From Papio anubis (taxonomy: Eukaryota > Chordata > Mammalia > Primates > Cercopithecidae), in assembly GCF_008728515.1 (NCBI RefSeq), contig NC_044984.1, positions 121,267,349 through 121,331,348 on the forward strand: a DNA stretch of 64,000 bases, given 5' to 3'. The notes beneath the pieces were generated by a model that searched no databases, was not told the DNA's origin, and was given only the letters and a program-made list of their open reading frames with translations. This document shows positions 57,320 through 64,000 of this stretch, piece by piece. Each line of letters opens with the position of its first letter. Within the stretch, counting starts at the first letter, position 1. A program made the position numbers and the translations under genes.

Positions 57320-57965
57320 AATGATTCTTTTGTATGCCGTGGGTCTCTTGCATTTCTGTATGAATTTTGTAACATCGGTCTCTCCAACCAAACCCACTGG
57401 AGTTTTAATAAAGATCACATTGATCTGTAGGTCAATTTGAGGATCAATTTGAGGGTTACTATCTCAACAATATTAAGGTCTTCTTATCCACTCACATGCG
57501 CTTTTCCACTTATTTATACCGTCTTTCACTACTTTCAATGTTTTCTAGTTTTCAGTGCAATAATTGTATTCATCTTTTATTAAATTTACTTCTATTTTTG
57601 ATGCTATAATGAATAGAATTGTTTTCTTCACTTCATTTTGGAATATGCATTGCTAACCTGTAGAAATGCATTTGAATTTTCTATATTAATCTTGTATCCT
57701 GAAATTTTACAGAACTCATTCATCAATTTGAGTAATTCATCTGTGAATCTGTTAAGATTTCTATATACAACATCATGTCATCTACAAATAGACATTGTTT
57801 TATTATGTTTTTCCCTTCAAATCTGAATACCTTTTTAATTATTATTGTGTTTCCCTAATTGTGCTGGTAGAACTGCCAGCAAAATGTTGAATAGAAGTGG
57901 TAAGCCTGGTCACCATTTTCTAGTTCTTAATTTAAAATCTTGGTCTACTTATTTCAGCATCTAGG
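57320..57965 (-). mobile_element. L1 ORF2 fragment, reverse
   Basis: 'tttctgtatgaattttgtaa', 'cacattgatctgtaggtcaa', 'aatattaaggtcttcttatc', 'aatcttgtatcctgaaattt' and 'atgttgaatagaagtggtaa' are the antisense of L1 ORF2 (endonuclease to reverse transcriptase region). Old, frames destroyed. Confidence 0.8.
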
Positions 57966-58620
57966 TTTCCTCAAGAAGAATTTCTATTGACTGTTTTGTT
58001 TTACCTCTGTGCATGGGTCATACTTTACCTCTTTTGCAATATCTTATTTTTTTGTTGAAAATTGTACATTTAAAATAATATATGAGAACTATGAAAACCA
58101 GACCTCCCTCCACCCACACCCCTGCTGACGACAGGACTTTTCTCTCTGAGCAAGTTCTCAGTCAGTTCCAATAAACATAAAATCTATCATGGAGCTTTTT
58201 CAGAGAGCTGACAGTTCCAGTGACGACAGTTATCTGAGATTTGAGACCCTGGGGAGCTCTAAGCACAGTCTACCCCTCCAGTGGCTGCTCTGGTGTGGTG
58301 TTTAAAACTACCATATTTGTGAGGCTGCTTATTTCCAAGGATATGGCAGAACTGGGGAGAGAATGATGGGGATAGAGAATATTAAAATGCCCCACAACCC
58401 ACTAGTTTTACCACATTCAACAATTTATCTTGAATAACCTCTTCTCAGATTGTTGCAAGACTTTGATCAATTTCTAGAGTTCTGAAAAAGGTGACTTGAG
58501 CCATTTTGGGCAGTGTTCTCACTACTTTTTTGATTAAGTGGATTTTTGGAAGGTTTTACTCCATCATTCAGGACAATGCTTCCTGGTATTTCTCTTTCAG
58601 GTTGCATAGAAGAGACAGAC
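57966..58620. mobile_element. old repeat, probably LINE-derived, unnamed
   Basis: 'tttttgttgaaaattgtaca' then 'atatatgagaactatgaaaa' and later 'ggatttttggaaggttttac' belong to a widespread mammalian consensus that I recognise but cannot name. It may continue the L1. Confidence 0.35.
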
Positions 58621-58754
58621 ATGCCTCATAATTAGCAATAAATAATGGTGGCTGGGTACTGAGAAGTTATGAAAGCTATTCGTTTTTCTAAGTGCCTCTG
58701 TTTCTCTCAGTTTTGAACTGTCTTGGAAGGGAAAACAGGTTTTGGCGAGTTTCT

Positions 58755-59230
58755 TATCATGTCATTCATTCTTTCATGCATTCAGTAATTATGTGTTCAG
58801 CTGGTAATGATTCCATCTGCACCATGCACCGGGCATTATGTTAGGCACGGTGAGCAAGGAAGACGAGGTCTTGGCACTCATGGAGGTAACACCCTGGAGA
58901 AAGAGAGAAAATCAACAAGTGGATGCACAAGCAACAGAGTGGTTATAGTAAATAATGTGTGCTATGAAGAAAATCAAAGAGTCATGTGATACAGAATGGT
59001 TGAGGATAGAGTAGGGGCACAATTGTAAGTTGAGCGTCAAGGAAGGCCACTCCAGAAGTGAGACTTGGGAAAAGTGATTGGCTATGAGTGCACCTGGGTG
59101 GGGTTTGAGGTGGGGGCTTCTCCAAGACATCTGCAAGCAATGGCAAAGGTCCCAGGGCATAAATAACCTTCACTTGTTTTAGGGACAGAGAGAGGATTAT
59201 TGGCTCAAGTGGAGAGAAAGGGAGAAGATA
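58755..59230 (-). mobile_element. L2 LINE, longer fragment
   Basis: 'tcattcattctttcatgcat', 'ccgggcattatgttaggcac', 'ggtgagcaaggaagacgagg', 'gtcaaggaaggccactccag' and 'caaaggtcccagggcataaa' give reversed L2 over about 475 bases, the best L2 copy in the window. Confidence 0.72.
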
Positions 59231-59429
59231 ACAGATGTCCTCAATGGGGATTTCCCGTTGGAGAGAGACGCGTAACTACCTTGTCCTGTGAGTTACCTGG
59301 TATGGCCTACTTTCTACAGATGAGCCACCTGAGACTTGAAGGAAAAGCTTCTTCCACCAGCTCAGCAATGACTATTAAGCTTTAAATGTCACATCCTTCA
59401 ACTCAGCATGTCTCTGTTTACATTAATTC

Positions 59430-59770
59430 CACAGATACTATAGGAAATGGTGCACCCAAGCCTTTGTTCAAGGATGCACGTTACCTCACTGTTTGTAGCA
59501 GGAACAGAGTGCAAACAATGTAAATGTTCACCAGTAGGAGTCGCCTGGGTAGAATATGGAGGAACTGGTTCTAAAAGAGAGGACCAAAGAATCAATTTAA
59601 AATTTCTATATATACATATTTTTTGTACTGATATTTTCCAAGAAAGTTTAAGTACAAAAAGCAAGTGTAGAACACTATAAAGTTTAAAAGCATTGAAGTT
59701 AAAAATAGGATATATTAATATGTGTGCAATTTTATGCGTGAAGCTATCTCTTATCTGTAAACAAATGGGG
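59430..59770 (+). mobile_element. L1M 3' region
   Basis: 'tttgttcaaggatgcacgtt', 'aaacaatgtaaatgttcacc', 'gtacaaaaagcaagtgtaga' and 'gatatattaatatgtgtgca' follow sense L1M near its 3' end. Confidence 0.6.
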
Positions 59771-61739
59771 AGGTAAACTATTATATAAATTTATTATATA
59801 AATAATATAATACTGGCTTCAAGAGTAATAATGAGACTTTCATACATACACTCGTGCATACATATGTACCTACACACCCGCATACAAACATATACAAGGA
59901 TGTACATGCATAAAGAAATGAGAGCAAAACAAATACCCATTTTCTTACAACCTAGCTTAAGAACTGGGATATCACTAATGTGAGCTATTTTTTATAGGAT
60001 AGTTGTTAATGCTTTTATTTTTTTCAGCATGCACATACATTACATTTCAAGAATTAAAATATCAAGAAATAAAAAGAAGATAATATGAGACATTATAATA
60101 GGAGGATATGTCCCTTAAGACAAAAATAAAACATGAATCCAAATATATATGACTTTTCAAGGTTACAAGTAGCAGAAACATATTTCGGACCTGCTTCTGT
60201 GGCACCAGACTCTGCTGTGTTTCCACTGCCTGTGTTGCTGGGCTGAGGAGCCCAGGTGCCGTCAACAGCTCTTCAGACCTCTGGAGAAAATGCTTTATCC
60301 TGATGTTCATCCTGGAATGGGCATCATTGTTGAAAAGTCTTGGCCAGGCGATGACCTCCCATCTAATGAGGCTGCTGGTTGAAGACATGTGTTAGAATCC
60401 CTTTTGCAGGTTTTACTTTGATTCAATGATGAAAGAATAGATGAGTGAGAGAGAAAAAACAATCCCGAAAAAACAAAGCCTGTGGATTCTAAAAATCTAT
60501 CAGCATATTTGGGCAGGGTGAGCAAGATCTGCCCTGGCCAGTAGCTCCCTGGGAAGTTCCAGCAGGAAGGCAGGTAAGGATGGGAAATGGTGCATCACAA
60601 TTTTTTGATATGCTTTGAGTCAGCTCATTGTGTTCAATTAAACATGATTTCTGTATGTAGCACATAGATTTATAGAAACCCAAACAGAAATGTCTGTAGG
60701 GGAAACAACAGCTTCTAGTTTAATACTTAGCAGGTGCATTGCCAGCATGAGCTGCCGCAAGCTCAGTTACTCCATCACTGGCTGTTTCCTTGTGCTGAAG
60801 GCAGAGGAAGGCAAGTTAGGAAACCGATCATCCTGCCTGCCTGCTGCTGAGAACTGGATGAAGGCATCTGGTCCAGTTGCCACTTTGGCCATTGTCTGCC
60901 TCTGAGCAGAGGAGGTTGAGGAATAAACATGCTAGAGGAAAAGAAGGAGACACTCGTTAAGAAAATTATATCCTAATTTATGACAATCTAGATTGATTGG
61001 AGGCCAAGCCAAGGAGAGGACGTTTGAGAGAGGAAGCATGACATGTCCCTGACCACACTTGAGCTCCAGGCTCCAGCTGTTCCTGAAGCTGGCACTGTTT
61101 TAGACATTTTTAATTATCCAAGATGCTAAGTGTTCTTTTCGCTTCAGCTTTCTTGAGTTGGGTCTCTACCACTTGCAAACTCCTCAGCTCTCTAATCATG
61201 ACTATTACAACCCCACTAGCCTGCCAGACTCCCATTTTTCCTAAATTAGGAACATTTAATTAAGGGCAAATATAATCGAAGGCCTATATTTGGTGGTCTT
61301 CTAAATCCACTCCTATCTCAGAGTGAGTTTATTCATGTTAATGAACCTTGGAATCCCTGCAGCCCTACACTCAAGTAAGAAATGGGTGGGGTGAGGTTTG
61401 ATGTCTCTCTAGTCTAGGGTCCATTGGGCATACCCAAGACACATCTTACTTATAGAAATCAAGAGTTCAATAGGGTAACTTACCCAAGCCATATTATCAC
61501 ACTTTAATTTTTTATATGACAATATTTGTATGTATTAGCCATACTCATGGTACTGACGGATACAATTTTCACCTTGGAGCCAGAATGACACAAACCTATA
61601 TAAGGTAAAACAATAATAAAAAGGCAAAAATCAATGAAAGCAATAGCCTGTGGGCTCATAAATCAGAAAAGAAAATGTACAGTTCTACAGAACTCCAGCC
61701 TGTTAGCCCAAAGCCAAGAGAAATGGACTCTCAGAGAAA
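59771..61739. other. long unique stretch
   Basis: An AT-rich start (tataaatttattatataaat), then a nearly repeat-free 1.7 kb. Short opposed frames at 60062-60905 have no domain. The stretch could hold noncoding regulatory sequence, but nothing specific is seen. Confidence 0.45.
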
Positions 61740-61945
61740 CCTTGTCCTCAGGTGCAGTGGAAATAGTCCAGGGGTTAGAAGTCAGGAAATTCAGGACTAA
61801 ATAACTCAGCTGTGTGGCATTGGGGAATTCACATAAACTGGCCCTAATATTCTATGTGTAAGTGGAGGCAAACATACCAATCCTTACACTTTCTCTAGGG
61901 TTACATGAAGAGATAGTACAATGTTTGAAAGTTCTCTGACACATC
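61740..61945 (-). mobile_element. MIR SINE
   Basis: 'ggttagaagtcaggaaattc', 'gctgtgtggcattggggaat' and 'gttacatgaagagatagtac' give an antisense MIR. Confidence 0.65.
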
Positions 61946-62269
61946 ATAAGTTTGCTATAGAAATGTTGCATAACGTACAAAGTAGATTTGCATTTAAATA
62001 ATGTGATCAGTGTTCCAGAAAGACCTTCAATACAATTTCTCAAATAGATTTGACCCACAGTAAGAAGTGTATTTTATATTACCCATCAGTTAACACTCAG
62101 TTAATATTAGAATAAAATTGTTCTAAAGAAACACGCTAACAGGTATTATCTAGGGATGCGCTCCTCTAGTTTATTGGTTTCTGCCTTGTTTTTCCATTCT
62201 ACTGTCCCCCATCTTACTTTATGCTATTCTTATATTACCAAGATAAGCTGAATGATGCTGTATTAATAA
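61946..62269. other. unique sequence
   Basis: AT-rich, no feature recognised. Confidence 0.35.
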
Positions 62270-62640
62270 ACACTCCCAGTGTCTCAATCAGGTAAACAAG
62301 TTTATTCCTTGTTTGTGCTGATGTCTGTCACAGGTGGCCGGGGCTCTGCTTAGCATTGTCCTCCTTCTAGAAGCTTCAGGATCATTCCGGATTCTTTAGC
62401 CAGAGTATTTCCAGTTGTTATAATAGAATGTGAGAAAGCTCTTCCAAGTCATATTGGCATGTGAATGTTCTGGCCTGGAAACTAATCACGTTATTTCTTC
62501 ATCCATTCTTCAGCCAGTTTTAATCATGTGCTTCCAGCCAACCCTAAAGTGGTCAGGAGGTCACGTCAGCCATATGGCCTGAAGAGAACTGGAAATACCT
62601 GGCTCCTAACAACCATGCCTGGTGATCATCACCTCTCTAT
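62270..62640. mobile_element. old LTR-like repeat, unnamed
   Basis: 'aacaagtttattccttgttt', 'tgatgtctgtcacaggtggc', 'gtggtcaggaggtcacgtca' and 'aagagaactggaaatacctg' match a common mammalian consensus of LTR type in antisense. Name uncertain. Related to 29415-29640. Confidence 0.4.
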
Positions 62641-62984
62641 TCTGAGCTAAGAAATGTTCTCGTTTAGGGCCAACTAAAGTTGATTTCACTGCTCACTAAT
62701 GGTTGTAATCTATAGCATACAATTTCTTCTCTGTGTCAACCGGACTTTTAAGCTAAAGCTGAGAAGATAATCTTCTGTGAGGCAGAAAGTATCCATGAGA
62801 GTGGGAACAGGTGTGTGAGAACCTAGAGACAGACAACAGGCTTGGCACATGCCAGAAACTACAGAAAAATGGAATGAGCACAGGACGAAGTCATAGAAAA
62901 TTAGATTGCAGAGACGGGCGGGATCTCGAGCAGGCAACAATGTTCTCCTAGGGCAAAATTAGTGAAGATTTTTGAATATTGCAT
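62641..62984. other. unique sequence
   Basis: No feature assigned. Confidence 0.35.
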
Positions 62985-63735
62985 CAATTTAAGCTACACA
63001 ACAGACTTTGTTGATACATATGTACGTAGTAAAATGGTTATTACAGTCAATAAAATTAGCATGCCCATCATTTCAGTTACCATTTTTTTTAATGGCAAGA
63101 GTATCTAAAATCTACTCTCAGCAATTTTTTTTTTTTTTTTTTTGAGATGGAGTCTGGCTCTGTCATTCAGGCTGGAGTGCAGTGGTGTGATCGCAGCTCA
63201 CTGCAAACTCTGCCTCCTGGGTTCAAGCAATTCTCCTGCCTCAGCCTCCCAAGTATCTGGGATTAGAGGCACGCACCACCACACCCACCTAATTTTTGTA
63301 TTTTAGTAGAGACAAGGTTTCACCATGTCAGCCAGGCTAGTCTCAAACTCCTGACCTCAGGTGATCTGACTGCCTTGACCTCCCAAAGTGCTGGGATTAC
63401 AGGCGTGAGCCACCATGCCTAGCCTTCTCAGCAAATTTTTAGTACACAATATTGTACTCTATTACTAACCACAGTCCTTATGCTATATATTAGATATCTA
63501 GATTTATTCATCCTCCATAACTGCATCTTTCTACCCTTTAACCTGCATTTCTCCTCCCTTCCCCACCACTGGTGACCATTTTTCTATTCTGTTTTTATAT
63601 AGGCAACCTTTTAAAAAATATTTCACATTTAAGTAAGATTATGCAGTATATTTCTTTCTGTGTCTGGCCTATTTTACTACTTTTAAGAAGGGAAGAAGCA
63701 TGTTCTGATACATGTTTAAGACAACTATTTGGGGC
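62985..63735 (-). mobile_element. L1 3' end, reverse, split by an Alu
   Basis: 'atggttattacagtcaataa', 'gcatgcccatcatttcagtt', then after the Alu 'cacaatattgtactctatta', 'cccttccccaccactggtga' and 'ttctttctgtgtctggccta' give the reversed 3' untranslated region and end of ORF2 of an old L1. Confidence 0.72.
63125..63425 (-). mobile_element. AluS with target duplication, nested in L1
   Basis: Complete antisense Alu. Target duplication TCTCAGCAA at 63116-63124 and 63426-63434. Confidence 0.92.
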
Positions 63736-64000
63736 TGGGTGCCATGCTCACACCTGTAATCTCAGCACTTTGGGAGCATGAGGAGGAAAGATTGCTTGAA
63801 GCCAGGGGTTCAAGACCAGCCTGGGCAACAAACAAGACTCTGTGTCTACAAAAAAAATTGAAAAATTAATTGGGCACTGTGGCATGCTCCTGTAGTACTT
63901 GGGAGGCTGAAATAGGAGGATCACTGGAGCCCAGGAATTTGGAGGCTGCATCAAGCTGTGATTGTTCTAAACTGTGCTTGTTCCACTGCACTCCAACTAT
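63733..64000 (+). mobile_element. AluJ, cut by the window edge
   Basis: Sense old Alu beginning 'gggctgggtgccatgctcac', with 'gatcactggagcccaggaat' in the right arm and an inserted 'ttctaaactgtgcttg'. It reaches the last base with the tail outside the window. Confidence 0.85.

Noticed and set aside
58612..58624. p53-like half-site (agacatgcct)
   Set aside because: Only one half-site is present, and single decamers are frequent by chance.
1..64000. CRISPR arrays, bacterial operons, tRNA, rRNA, snRNA or mitochondrial insertions
   Set aside because: None seen. The short tandem arrays lack repeat-spacer architecture and the sequence is plainly primate.

Overview
This window is intergenic or intronic DNA from a catarrhine primate, most likely an Old World monkey. 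Two young AluY copies (3532-3824 and 42880-43196) carry the 'gtggccggatctcagctcac' and 'ggcttgagccac' variants that I know from Old World monkey AluY subfamilies. A short insertion at 20270-20448 matches the SVA-type VNTR unit joined to a 3' end unlike the human SINE-R, as expected for an SVA2-type element. The base composition is AT-rich and CpG-poor. I see no CpG island, tRNA, rRNA or snRNA gene, and no reading frame that I can assign to a known host protein. The long open frames are either Alu/L1/microsatellite shadows or unsupported single frames.

Layout. 1-8.2 kb: decayed L2, L1 3' ends, a MIR, one AluY and an unassigned two-hydrophobic-segment frame with splice-like acceptors (4508-4885). 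8-9 kb: two good CTCF-type motifs in convergent orientation around an AluS. 10-13.5 kb: an Alu cluster. 13.6-20.1 kb: Alu-free, with MIR, MLT1, L2 and local tandem duplications. 20.1-30.8 kb: accessory-rich, with a nested MIR/SVA2/AluY locus, two THE1-type LTRs, an MST LTR inside an older repeat, a class I ERV LTR, and more Alus. 32.8-33.6 kb: an inverted Alu pair. 34.4-39.2 kb: an old L1 3' end, then an L1 ORF2 fragment split by a 1.1 kb ERVK-type solo LTR that carries an internal 90-bp duplication. 39.2-42.9 kb: Alu-free and mostly unique. 42.9-56.9 kb: Alu-rich, with L1, MLT1 and hAT relics, a 27-bp minisatellite and an Alu whose tail contains a CA microsatellite. 57-63 kb: antisense L1 ORF2, L2, L1 and unique sequence. 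63-64 kb: an antisense L1 3' end hit by an Alu, and a final Alu cut by the window edge.

No genes work together here. What can be read is a layered insertion history: mammalian-wide MIR/L2, then MLT1, then L1M and MST/THE1, then AluJ/S, then ERVK LTR, SVA2-type and AluY. There are also a few candidate regulatory motifs and candidate exons that need transcript data. Subfamily names come from memory of consensus sequences, so the class is more reliable than the exact subfamily.
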